From: Lichenihabitans psoromatis
GTDB taxonomy: Bacteria > Pseudomonadota > Alphaproteobacteria > Rhizobiales > Beijerinckiaceae
Assembly: GCF_004323635.1 (NCBI RefSeq)
Contig: NZ_CP036515.1
Coordinates: 3,721,501-3,785,500 of the forward strand
Direction of reading: 5' to 3'
DNA length: 64,000 nucleotides
Shown here: piece by piece, positions 57,113 through 64,000 of the stretch
Numbering within the stretch: the first letter of the stretch is position 1
Layout of the letters: every line of letters begins with the position of its first letter
The notes under the pieces: model-generated
The model's input: only the letters and a program-made list of their open reading frames with translations
Told to the model about the DNA's origin: nothing
The model's database searches: none
Program-made: the position numbers and the translations under genes

Positions 57113-57448
57113 GTGACGAAAAGACCGGATATGCGGCCGTTCGCGACCCGATCGACATCCGGTCCCGCCGCCCTCCGGCTCGATGCCGAGGCTCTGGCTG
57201 CCACCACTTTAACGTTCCTGGCAGCGGATCCGGACCGGCTCGGCGATTTTTTAGCCACCAGCGGCATTACGGTCGATAGCATCCGCGATGCGGCGGGCCA
57301 GCCCGGATTCGCGACCGAGATCCTCACCTTTCTGGCCAGCCGTGACGATCTCATCGTCGAACTCGCGGCTCAGGAGCGCTGGCGGCCAGAGGATCTTGGC
57401 GCCGCCCTCGTCAAGCTCGAGGGTGATCGCGGGTGGGATGGCGCCTGA
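57113..57448 (+). CDS. DUF3572 family protein
   Basis: A 111-residue protein typical of Rhizobiales, usually found beside divK. Core motif LAATTLTFLAADPDRLGDFLATSGI, given here as overlapping short stretches, continues into SIRDAAGQPGFATEILTFL and ends in a conserved acidic tail with WDGA. Function unknown. The GTG at 57113 is chosen because AAAGGAAAATCCAA precedes it; an ATG six codons later is the alternative start. Divergent from divK, convergent with eipB. Confidence 0.85.
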   Translation: MTKRPDMRPFATRSTSGPAALRLDAEALAATTLTFLAADPDRLGDFLATSGITVDSIRDAAGQPGFATEILTFLASRDDLIVELAAQERWRPEDLGAALVKLEGDRGWDGA

Positions 57449-57457
57449 CAAGACCGT

Positions 57458-58312
57458 TCAATTCTTGCACGGTGTGTCGGGCATCAATTTCAGATCCGTC
57501 AAATCGCCGGCCAGAACGAAATCGCCGTAATCGAGGCGAAGCGCCCGCGAGATGCCGTTCTCGTAGAGATCGAACGACAGGACGTAGTCGGGGGCAGAAT
57601 CCGTCTTCGACGCATCAAAGTAGCTGATCGCCACCGGCCACCGGTGGACCGTCTTCAAGGCGTCGATCTGCGCTGCCTTCTCGGCTGGCGGGACATCGGT
57701 TTGGGTGCCGATCACCGTCAACGTATTGAAAACCTTCTTGCCGGTATCGGACCCATCGAACACCGCCGCCGTGAGGATCTTGCCGCCCGCCTTGGCGGTC
57801 GCCACGACTTTCTTGAGATGCTCGGTCGGAAATAAAACTCCAGACGCAAGGTCGATCTTCTCGGGTTTCGGCTGCTGCAACGCGACCGAGACATCGCCAT
57901 CGGCAGATTTATGCGCTGTTCCGTTGATGTCGCCTGGACCGGACGAATCGCCCTTGGTCGCGACCCGGAACCGATAGTCGTGAGAATCCCCGCCCTCGAA
58001 GCTGGCGGTCTGCATCTCCGAAACCCGCGACTCGCCTTCCTGCGGCTGTAACGCCGTCATTTGGCGAAGCGTCATCGCATAACCATCGCAGGCGGAGCCG
58101 GTGAAGTCGTAGGACAACAGCCCGTCGACCGCCTCCGGTGCCTTCGCGCCAGACGCCTTCAACAAGCTGAGCTTGTACACCGCATGATGAGCCGCGAGCG
58201 GCATGATGGATTGAACCTCGGCGGCGGAGGCCGGACCACTCGCGACCGCTTGAACGAAGGCGCCCAAAGCGAGAATGCGCGCCGCATGGCCGAAAGCGGA
58301 AGGATGTCTCAC
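57458..58312 (-). CDS. eipB: EipB-like envelope integrity protein (DUF1849)
   Basis: A 284-residue periplasmic protein with a signal peptide (cleavage near residue 31, GPASAAEV). EipB of Brucella is a beta-spiral protein needed for envelope integrity and closed by a conserved disulfide; here the two cysteines are Cys75 (TGSACDGY) and Cys282 (PDTPCKN), the expected first and last positions. Conserved blocks HHAVYKLSL and WPVAISYFD are present. No enzymatic activity is known. Confidence 0.9.
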   Translation of the reverse strand: MRHPSAFGHAARILALGAFVQAVASGPASAAEVQSIMPLAAHHAVYKLSLLKASGAKAPEAVDGLLSYDFTGSACDGYAMTLRQMTALQPQEGESRVSEMQTASFEGGDSHDYRFRVATKGDSSGPGDINGTAHKSADGDVSVALQQPKPEKIDLASGVLFPTEHLKKVVATAKAGGKILTAAVFDGSDTGKKVFNTLTVIGTQTDVPPAEKAAQIDALKTVHRWPVAISYFDASKTDSAPDYVLSFDLYENGISRALRLDYGDFVLAGDLTDLKLMPDTPCKN

Positions 58313-58452
58313 CGGGTTACTCCAGAACTGCGGGGTCGGAACACAAGTTTAGCGTTGCAAAAAAGGCGGATATGCAGCGAAAAGGGTCGGACGATGGCGG
58401 GTGAAGCACGTTATCAGCCTCGCCGACGTCCGATTTCATTTCAGAGGGCCAC

Positions 58453-58926
58453 ATGAGCGTCATCGACCAGAAACTCGCAAGCCTCGGCATCGTCTTGCCG
58501 GTTCCCGTCGCGCCCATCGCCAATTATGTGCCTTTCGTTCTGATCGGCCGTTCGCTGTACATTTCGGGTCAACTTGCGATCGGGCAAGATGGCAAATTGT
58601 CGGACGCCCATAAGGGCAAGCTCGGCGGAACGGTTGATAAGCTCGCCGGTCAGGCTGCGGCTCGGCTCTGCGTCATCAATTTGCTGGCTCAAGCGAAGGC
58701 GGCCCTCGGGAATCTCGACCGTATCGCGCGCGTCGTTCGTCTCGGTGGCTTCATCAATGTCGAGCCCGACTATATCGACGTTCCCTTCGTGATGAACGGC
58801 GCCTCCGACCTCGCAGTCGAAATTTTCGGCGACAAGGGTCGCCACGCACGCTCGACCGTGGGGGTCGCGTCGCTTCCGCTCGGCTGCGCCGTCGAGGTCG
58901 AGGCGCTGTTCGACATCGACGCGTGA
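58453..58926 (+). CDS. RidA family protein
   Basis: A 157-residue RidA/YjgF-family protein. RidA deaminates reactive enamine/imine intermediates released by PLP enzymes. The substrate-binding arginine is present as Arg133 in RHARSTVGVASLPLG, and the C-terminal EVEALFDI segment is typical. It is slightly longer than RidA proper, matching the sub-branch often annotated in operons of this type. It is coupled to the next gene by a GTGA overlap. Confidence 0.92.
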   Translation: MSVIDQKLASLGIVLPVPVAPIANYVPFVLIGRSLYISGQLAIGQDGKLSDAHKGKLGGTVDKLAGQAAARLCVINLLAQAKAALGNLDRIARVVRLGGFINVEPDYIDVPFVMNGASDLAVEIFGDKGRHARSTVGVASLPLGCAVEVEALFDIDA

Positions 58927-59687
58927 CAGCTCAACCGACCAGCTCCTCTGCGCCTGACTGGTTGACCGCACGGCCGATCGCTCATCGAGGCCTGCATGAC
59001 ATCGCGGTTGGGATCGTCGAAAATTCCCCCTCGGCCGCCGATGCCGCGGTCGAGGCCGGATATGCGATCGAGTGCGATGTTCAATTGACCCTCGATGAGG
59101 ATGCGGTCGTGTTCCACGATTTCGACCTCGACCGGCTGACGTCGGAAACCGGGACCATCGCGTCGCGCACGTCCAAAGACGTACAGTCGATCGCGTATCG
59201 AACGGGCAGCGACACCATCATGTCGCTCTCCACCCTCCTGGCTAGGTTAGCTGGGCGCACGCCGCTGATCTGCGAGATCAAGAGCCGCTTTGACGGCGAC
59301 GTTCGCCTCGCTGATCGTGTCATGTCCCTCGTGCGGCGTTACAACGGCCCCGTCGCGATCAAGAGCTTCGACCCGGCCGTCATCGCGCATCTTCGCGGTC
59401 AGTCCCCTGCCCCGCTCGGGATTGTGGCGGAGGCGCGCTACGATGATCCGGAATGGAGCGGACTTTCGGACGGCCTCAAACTCGAACTCGAACAGATGCT
59501 TCACTTCGGCGAGACCCGGCCGGACTTTCTCTCCTATCGCGTGGGCGATCTGCCGCATGCGGTGCCCTATCTCTGTCGAACGGCGCTCGGTATGCCGGTC
59601 ATGACCTGGACGGTTCGCAGGCCGGACCAGCATCTTCTGTCCCGCCTCTGGGCGGATCAGATCGTGTTCGAGGGCTTTCGGCCCTGA
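58923..59687 (+). CDS. Glycerophosphodiester phosphodiesterase
   Basis: Hydrolyses glycerophosphodiesters to glycerol-3-phosphate and an alcohol. The 254-residue product shows the GDPD catalytic set: His21-Arg22 (IAHRGLH), Glu50 and Asp52 (ECDVQLTLD), His65 (FHDFDLDRLT), and ICEIKS for the later glutamate. No signal peptide is seen, so it is probably cytoplasmic. The GTG start at 58923 overlaps the RidA stop. Confidence 0.92.
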   Translation: MTAQPTSSSAPDWLTARPIAHRGLHDIAVGIVENSPSAADAAVEAGYAIECDVQLTLDEDAVVFHDFDLDRLTSETGTIASRTSKDVQSIAYRTGSDTIMSLSTLLARLAGRTPLICEIKSRFDGDVRLADRVMSLVRRYNGPVAIKSFDPAVIAHLRGQSPAPLGIVAEARYDDPEWSGLSDGLKLELEQMLHFGETRPDFLSYRVGDLPHAVPYLCRTALGMPVMTWTVRRPDQHLLSRLWADQIVFEGFRP

Positions 59688-59742
59688 CGACCGGCCATAG
59701 CGGCGCCTCAGACACGACAAATGTTCCTGGTGTGAGGTTGTC

Positions 59743-60972
59743 ATGATCGATCCCTCTGGCGAAGACGTTGCCGACCTCAGCGTCCGCGTCGTTTCGACGA
59801 TTGCGGCGGTCGCGGCAGAGACGTGGGATCGCTGCGCCAATCCGGTCTCGCTCGAGCCATCCGACCCCTCGGAGCCCCGCGGCGAACGGCATAACCCCTT
59901 CTTGTCGCATGCGTTCCTGTCGGCCCTCGAAGAAGCGGGCTGTACGGGGCCTCGCGCCGGATGGCAGCCCGTTCATGTCGTGGTCGAAACGGCGAATGGC
60001 GACGTCGTCGGGGTGGCGCCCACCTACATCAAATCGCATTCGCAAGGCGAATATGTATTCGACCAGGGCTGGGCCGATGCCTATGAACGCGCCGGTGGCC
60101 ATTACTACCCGAAAATCCAGGTCGCGGTTCCGTTCACGCCTGTCACCGGCCGTCGTCTGCTGGTGGCTGAGGGCCCGTTTGGCGACGCCGCCGCGACCGC
60201 TCTCTGTGCGGGGCTCGATGCGCTTCGCACGCAGGTGAAGGCGTCCTCGATCCACCTCACGTTTCTGACCAAACCCGAGTGGGACATGCTGGGCGAGCGC
60301 GATTACCTCCAGCGCACGGATCAGCAATTTCACTTTATTAACGACGGCTATGCCGACTTCGAGACGTTTCTCGCGGCGCTGGCATCGCGCAAGCGCAAAA
60401 TGATCCGTCGCGAGCGGAAGGATGCGTTGGCGAATGGCATCACGATCGAACACGTGACCGGCCGCGACCTGACCGAAGCGCATTGGGACGCCTTTTATCG
60501 GTTCTACATGGATACCGGTGCGCGCAAGTGGGGCAGGCCCTATCTCAATCGCAAGTTCTTCTCGCTGATCGGCCAATCGATGCCGGAACGCGTGCTGCTG
60601 GTCCTCGCCAAACGCGAGAACCGCTATATCGCGGGCGCCATCAATTTTATCGGCGACGACGCGCTGTATGGGCGAAATTGGGGTGCGGTCGAGGAGCATC
60701 CCTTTCTGCATTTCGAAGTCTGTTACTATCAGGCGATCGATTTTGCCTTGTCGCGCGGGTTGGCTCGCGTCGAAGCGGGCGCACAGGGCGAGCACAAACT
60801 GGCACGCGGCTATCGCGCGGTGCCAACCTATTCGGCTCACCACATCGCCGATCGTCGTCTGGCGCAAGCGGTCTCAGATTATCTCGAACGCGAGCGCGCT
60901 TACGCGGCGGATGCGCTCGAAGCCTACGCCGAACATGCGCCGTTTCGACGGCCGGAGCCGGAGCAGGAGTAA
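59743..60972 (+). CDS. COG3146/DUF482 GNAT-like protein
   Basis: A 409-residue protein of the COG3146 family, predicted to adopt a GNAT-type acyltransferase fold related to peptidoglycan-tailoring enzymes. Characteristic stretches are HNPFLSHAFLSALEEAGC, RKRKMIRRERKDAL and HFEVCYYQAIDFAL, and EAGAQGEHKLARGYRAVPTY near the C-terminus, each conserved in family members. Substrate is unknown. It follows the GDPD gene after 55 bases, making a ridA-gdpD-COG3146 operon. Confidence 0.88.
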   Translation: MIDPSGEDVADLSVRVVSTIAAVAAETWDRCANPVSLEPSDPSEPRGERHNPFLSHAFLSALEEAGCTGPRAGWQPVHVVVETANGDVVGVAPTYIKSHSQGEYVFDQGWADAYERAGGHYYPKIQVAVPFTPVTGRRLLVAEGPFGDAAATALCAGLDALRTQVKASSIHLTFLTKPEWDMLGERDYLQRTDQQFHFINDGYADFETFLAALASRKRKMIRRERKDALANGITIEHVTGRDLTEAHWDAFYRFYMDTGARKWGRPYLNRKFFSLIGQSMPERVLLVLAKRENRYIAGAINFIGDDALYGRNWGAVEEHPFLHFEVCYYQAIDFALSRGLARVEAGAQGEHKLARGYRAVPTYSAHHIADRRLAQAVSDYLERERAYAADALEAYAEHAPFRRPEPEQE

Positions 60973-61110
60973 CCGTCGACACAGTGGTCGTGCCTTCGAC
61001 AGGATGAGCGCCGTCGGAACCGATTGCTTAAACTTTTATAGATGTGTCTCGACCATGGTTCCGGTGGTCCCGATCGGGGGCCAAGCGCTTCGCTTGATAC
61101 CGGGTGATCG

Positions 61111-61449
61111 ATGTTTCTTCCCGCGCGCCGCCTCCTTGGTTCGGCTTCTCTCTCGCTGATCGCCCTCGCGGCGCTATCGACCTTCCTGCTCTCCGGCGCG
61201 GTTGCGCCCGCCTATGCGGCCGAGCCGCTGTCGTTCACGGTTCCGGCAGAAGATGGCTACGGCATCGGCGACTGTATGCACGCGGGTAGCGAATGCGGGC
61301 GGGTTATGGCGAATTCCTGGTGCGAGGCGCACGGCCACGCGAAGGCCGTCGCCTACGGGTCGGCCGAGGACGTGACCGGCAGTGTCCCCACGTCCGACCG
61401 CATCGTTCAGGTTGCGGCCGGAGATGTCGTCATTCGCTGCGGCGACTGA
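61111..61449 (+). CDS. Small secreted cysteine-containing protein
   Basis: A 112-residue protein with a clear signal peptide (about 1-36, LSLIALAALSTFLLSG then APAYAAEP). The mature part has four cysteines (GIGDCMHAGSECGRVMANSWCE and a C-terminal VVIRCGD), suggesting a disulfide-stabilised periplasmic fold. I do not recognise a named family. Convergent with creA; the gap between them holds an imperfect tandem repeat. Confidence 0.75.
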   Translation: MFLPARRLLGSASLSLIALAALSTFLLSGAVAPAYAAEPLSFTVPAEDGYGIGDCMHAGSECGRVMANSWCEAHGHAKAVAYGSAEDVTGSVPTSDRIVQVAAGDVVIRCGD

Positions 61450-61453
61450 CCTC

Positions 61454-61487
61454 AGCGCCGATCGGGGTTTAGCGCCGATCAGGATTT
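61454..61487. repeat. Imperfect 17-base tandem duplication
   Basis: AGCGCCGATCGGGGTTT (61454-61470) is followed directly by AGCGCCGATCAGGATTT (61471-61487), differing at two of 17 positions. The second copy contains the creA stop codon. It looks like a local slippage duplication in a convergent 3' region; no function is apparent. Confidence 0.85.
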
Positions 61488-62006
61488 AACGAAGTCGCCG
61501 CATTTCGGAACGTCGCCTGATGCGCCCCAAGGTTGGACCGGGACGGCCGAGGTCGAGTTCTTCGGAGATCCTTCGACCAGCTTGTCCGAATAGGCCATGT
61601 AGACGAGCGTGTTGCGCTTGGCATCGCAGCCCCGCACGATCTGCATCTTCTTAAAAAACAGCGAGCGCTTTTCGGTGAAGGCGACGTCGCCCTGGTGGCT
61701 CTGCTGCGTGAACTTGATCGGCCCGATCTGGCGGCAGGCGAGCGACACGTCAGAGGTCTCCTCGGCCACCCCGAACGCGCCTGAGAGGCCGCCACGTTCC
61801 GGAACCGTGAAGAAACAGGCGACGCCCTGCACTTCGGGATCGTCGACCGCATAGGTGGCGAGCTTGTCGTTTGGCGTCATCATGTGGAACACGGTTGACT
61901 TGCGGAAGATGAGGTCCGGGTCGTCGGCGAGAGCGGGCCCGCAAAGTGCCGCGAAAATCGGAGCCACAGCGAGGATGCATGCGACTGGGCGGCTGAAAAT
62001 GAACAT
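61479..62006 (-). CDS. creA: CreA family periplasmic protein
   Basis: A 175-residue protein of the CreA family, conserved in proteobacteria but of unknown function. A signal peptide of about 27 residues ends at GPALADDP. Family stretches VTFVVDDPEVQG-like (YAVDDPEVQGVACFF), SLACRQIGPI and LFFKKMQIVRGCDAKRNTLVY are seen, with conserved cysteines in each. The name does not imply a role in carbon regulation. Confidence 0.92.
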   Translation of the reverse strand: MFIFSRPVACILAVAPIFAALCGPALADDPDLIFRKSTVFHMMTPNDKLATYAVDDPEVQGVACFFTVPERGGLSGAFGVAEETSDVSLACRQIGPIKFTQQSHQGDVAFTEKRSLFFKKMQIVRGCDAKRNTLVYMAYSDKLVEGSPKNSTSAVPVQPWGASGDVPKCGDFVKS

Positions 62007-62220
62007 AGGTCTTCATCCCGAAACGGTGGCGGCCAAACGGGAGCCCAAGATCAGGACCCACCCGTTGCGCTTCAGGTAGGAAATCCCGGGCCATTGATCC
62101 ACCCCTGAGATGGCCACGACCGCAGACCATCATTACGACATCAAATCCACTATCGTCCCGGCCTGGTTCCGCGGGTCGATCCCGGGTGTCGAATGCGCCA
62201 TCGGCGCCGCTTCGGAGTTG

Positions 62221-63471
62221 ATGTTGCTTCTAGACAATAAACGCACGCCCCACGCGCCAGTGTTCCGCATCAGGCCGCGCCGCTCGACGACAGTCATCGC
62301 GTCGCTCTTGCTGATCGCGCTTGCGGTCTCGTCCGAGTCGCTTGGGGCGTCGGCACAAGACCTCGATTGCAACCGCCTTCAGGCCGCCATCAACGCAAGC
62401 CGGCAAAATGCCGACGACGCCGGGCGTGGCACCTTCGACAGGGCGGCGCAACGGCAACGTTACGAGATCGAGCGCACCCGCAATTATGCGGCCTCGATCG
62501 GGTGCGACAACCAGCAGCGCGGGTTCTTCGACGATGGCCCGCCTCCGCAATGCGACGCCATCAATGCTCAGATCGAGCGCATGCAGGGCAATCTGTCACG
62601 CATCACGCAGAGCGGGCGTGACGCTCACCCCTCCGACGAGGAAGACGGTCAACGGGCCGCTCTCGTGGCGCGCTACAACGCCTCGTGCTCGACAAGCGGC
62701 AACCCGGCCGATCTCGCCCAGCAGCATGACTCGGGGTTCTACGGCAACGAGGGCCACAACCCCGCAGATCTGCAATCGACCTCGGTGAATCCTGATGATC
62801 TCTCGGGTCTTCCGCTCGGAGGCGACAGCTCCGAGGTCACGCAGCAGAGAAGTGCCGGCAAGGCGATCTGCGTCCGAACCTGCGATGGCGGCTTTTTCCC
62901 GCTGACCGCAAGCGCCTCGCAGGACCAACTCAGCAGCCTCGATGAACTTTGCAAGGCGTCCTGCCCTAATGCCGAGGCCAAGCTCTATACGACCGGTTCA
63001 AGCGACAATCTCGCATCGGCCACGGGACTCGACGGAACGCCTTACACGTCGCTTCCCTCCGCTTTCAAATTCGAGAAGACTTTCGATCCCACCTGCAGTT
63101 GCAAGCCGCCCAAGCAAAGCTGGGTGGAGGCGCTGGCTAATGCGGAACGGCTTCTCGGCAATGACCATCACGGTGACGTGACGGTGACGCCGCAGATGTC
63201 CGATCAGATGTCAAAAGCGGCCCCTGCCCCGCAACCCAAAGGCAAGGCGGCACGCAAGCAGAAACGCGAGGCGGCCGCCACGACCGACGATACGAAAGTC
63301 GTCATCGAGGGCCAGCGCGCCTCGCAAGCTCCGACGGCCACCAACGCCTCCGCCGGCATTGCAGCGAGCCCGACGCAAGCCGCCAAGGTGTTCAAGGAAG
63401 GCGACGGCGCGACCCGGACCGAGAAGGGGCCCGACGGCGTTATGCGGAATGTGCGGATAATCTCGCCGTAG
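62221..63471 (+). CDS. DUF2865 family secreted protein
   Basis: A 416-residue protein typical of Rhizobiales. A positively charged stretch and signal-like helix (about residues 20-45, TTVIASLLLIALAVSS) suggest export. The central part has conserved cysteines (DCNRLQAAI, IGCDNQQRGFF) and the DUF2865 motif AICVRTCDGGFFPLT followed by LCKASCPNAEAKLY; the C-terminal third is charged and low complexity. I start at the ATG at 62221 with GGAG four bases upstream; an in-frame ATG at 62110 would put a long polar segment before the signal. Its 3' end overlaps the convergent gltX by 32 bases. Function unknown. Confidence 0.82.
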   Translation: MLLLDNKRTPHAPVFRIRPRRSTTVIASLLLIALAVSSESLGASAQDLDCNRLQAAINASRQNADDAGRGTFDRAAQRQRYEIERTRNYAASIGCDNQQRGFFDDGPPPQCDAINAQIERMQGNLSRITQSGRDAHPSDEEDGQRAALVARYNASCSTSGNPADLAQQHDSGFYGNEGHNPADLQSTSVNPDDLSGLPLGGDSSEVTQQRSAGKAICVRTCDGGFFPLTASASQDQLSSLDELCKASCPNAEAKLYTTGSSDNLASATGLDGTPYTSLPSAFKFEKTFDPTCSCKPPKQSWVEALANAERLLGNDHHGDVTVTPQMSDQMSKAAPAPQPKGKAARKQKREAAATTDDTKVVIEGQRASQAPTATNASAGIAASPTQAAKVFKEGDGATRTEKGPDGVMRNVRIISP

Positions 63472-64000
63472 CGCGGGCCCGGCCGATCAGCGGCAGCAGG
63501 GCCGCTAGTTCGGGGCCGGTCTCTCGCCCGGTCAGCGCAAGACGGAGCGGATGAAACAAGGCTTTGCCCTTGCGTCCGCTGCTGGCTTTGAGCGCGGTCG
63601 TCCACGCCGGCCATGTGGTGTTATCCCACGGTTCCGCCGGGAGCGCGTCCCGCGCTTGCGCCAGAAAGACGGCGTCCTCGATGACCGGCTCGATCGAACC
63701 GGTCGCGACCGACCACCAGAGGTCGACATCGTCGAAGCGCTCGAGATTGCCGCGGACGGTGTCCCAAAAGGCTTCGGAGACATCGCCCGTGATCCCGCGA
63801 TCGGCCAAACGCAACGCGACATCAGCGATCGGCATGGCATGCAGGGTCTTGGCCGACAGAGCCCAGAGTTCGGCCTCGTCGAACCGGGCTGGCGCGCGTG
63901 ATAAATGCGCGAGATCGACCAGATCCTGCAACTGCTCGAGGCTCTGGACGGGCTGCACTGACGTCGCCGAGCCCGTCAACACCGCCATGCTGGCAATCGC
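63440..64000 (-). CDS. gltX: Glutamyl-tRNA synthetase (partial, 3' portion)
   Basis: The frame is open through the right edge (reading A-I-A-S before the first internal Met at 63986-63988), so this is the C-terminal 187 or so residues of a longer gene. It matches the anticodon-binding end of bacterial GltX: DLAHLSRAPARFDEAELW, WDNTTWPAWTTALKA and the near-terminal GKALFHPLRLALTGRETGPE with ALLPLIGR. The HIGH and KMSKS motifs would lie beyond the window. Alphaproteobacteria often carry two gltX genes; which one this is cannot be told here. Stop is TAA at 63440-63442. Confidence 0.88.
   Translation of the reverse strand, partial: AIASMAVLTGSATSVQPVQSLEQLQDLVDLAHLSRAPARFDEAELWALSAKTLHAMPIADVALRLADRGITGDVSEAFWDTVRGNLERFDDVDLWWSVATGSIEPVIEDAVFLAQARDALPAEPWDNTTWPAWTTALKASSGRKGKALFHPLRLALTGRETGPELAALLPLIGRARATARLSAHSA

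Noticed and set aside
59599-60867. 422-codon minus-strand frame opposite the COG3146 gene
   Set aside because: The sense-strand product has family motifs; the antisense one has none.
61010-61045. Extracytoplasmic stress sigma (EcfG-type) promoter upstream of the small secreted protein
   Set aside because: A GGAAC is present, but no CGTT element lies at the required spacing.

Overview
The window looks like a core chromosomal segment from an alphaproteobacterium of the order Hyphomicrobiales (Rhizobiales). GC content is high, genes are densely packed, and I see no insertion sequence, prophage, CRISPR array, rRNA or tRNA. The lineage call rests on several things together: PleD and DivK next to rpmG and a DUF3572 gene; EipB (DUF1849), DUF2865 and DUF1127 proteins; a short-form phosphatidylserine decarboxylase; an alphaproteobacterial SOS box (GTTC-N7-GTTC) between ssb and uvrA; and an Irr-type iron control element upstream of the suf operon. 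I cannot name the genus from the sequence alone.

Layout. 1-3.9 kb, minus strand: infA-maf (maf cut by the window edge), then psd, a class III nucleotide cyclase homologue and pssA, which together hold the phosphatidylethanolamine branch. 4-8.9 kb: an Atm1-type ABC exporter, a membrane-anchored LysM protein, a LOG-family phosphoribohydrolase and coaD. 8.9-15.5 kb: gyrA and the divergent ssb/uvrA pair sharing one SOS box. 15.5-17.6 kb: a hairpin-rich spacer, a DUF1127 peptide, a strong intrinsic terminator and trmFO. 17.7-24.4 kb: the suf Fe-S assembly operon (cysteine desulfurase, sufB, sufC, sufD, sufS, sufT) behind a perfect 21-bp palindrome. 24.5-35.9 kb: an alpha/beta hydrolase, anmK, tyrS, a large AsmA-like protein, a peroxiredoxin, an M23 endopeptidase, a patatin-like lipoprotein, and prfB with an intact programmed +1 frameshift site. 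36-42.8 kb: an AidB-like acyl-CoA dehydrogenase, a small secreted protein, and gatC-gatA-chorismate mutase-gatB, then ruvX. 43-57.5 kb: the block dprA, plsY, pyrC' (non-catalytic), pyrB, topA, rnr, DUF983, MFS, rpmG, pleD, divK, DUF3572. 57.5-64 kb: eipB, a ridA-gdpD-COG3146 operon, small envelope proteins, creA, DUF2865 and the 3' part of a gltX.

How the genes fit together. Most are housekeeping: translation (infA, prfB, tyrS, gatCAB, rpmG, gltX, trmFO), DNA topology and repair (gyrA, topA, ssb, uvrA, dprA, ruvX), RNA decay (rnr), phospholipid and pyrimidine synthesis (pssA, psd, plsY, pyrB/pyrC'), Fe-S assembly under probable iron control, c-di-GMP and cell-cycle signalling (pleD, divK), and envelope maintenance (LysM, M23, EipB, AsmA-like, CreA). 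Translational coupling through GTGA or ATGA overlaps recurs.

I found no obvious new multi-gene system. The least explained sequence is non-coding: the 576-bp gap between rpmG and pleD, with a long near-perfect hairpin, and the 387-bp gap between uvrA and the DUF1127 gene, with several hairpins. The psd-cyclase-pssA arrangement and the cyclase's missing transition-state asparagine also deserve a second look.
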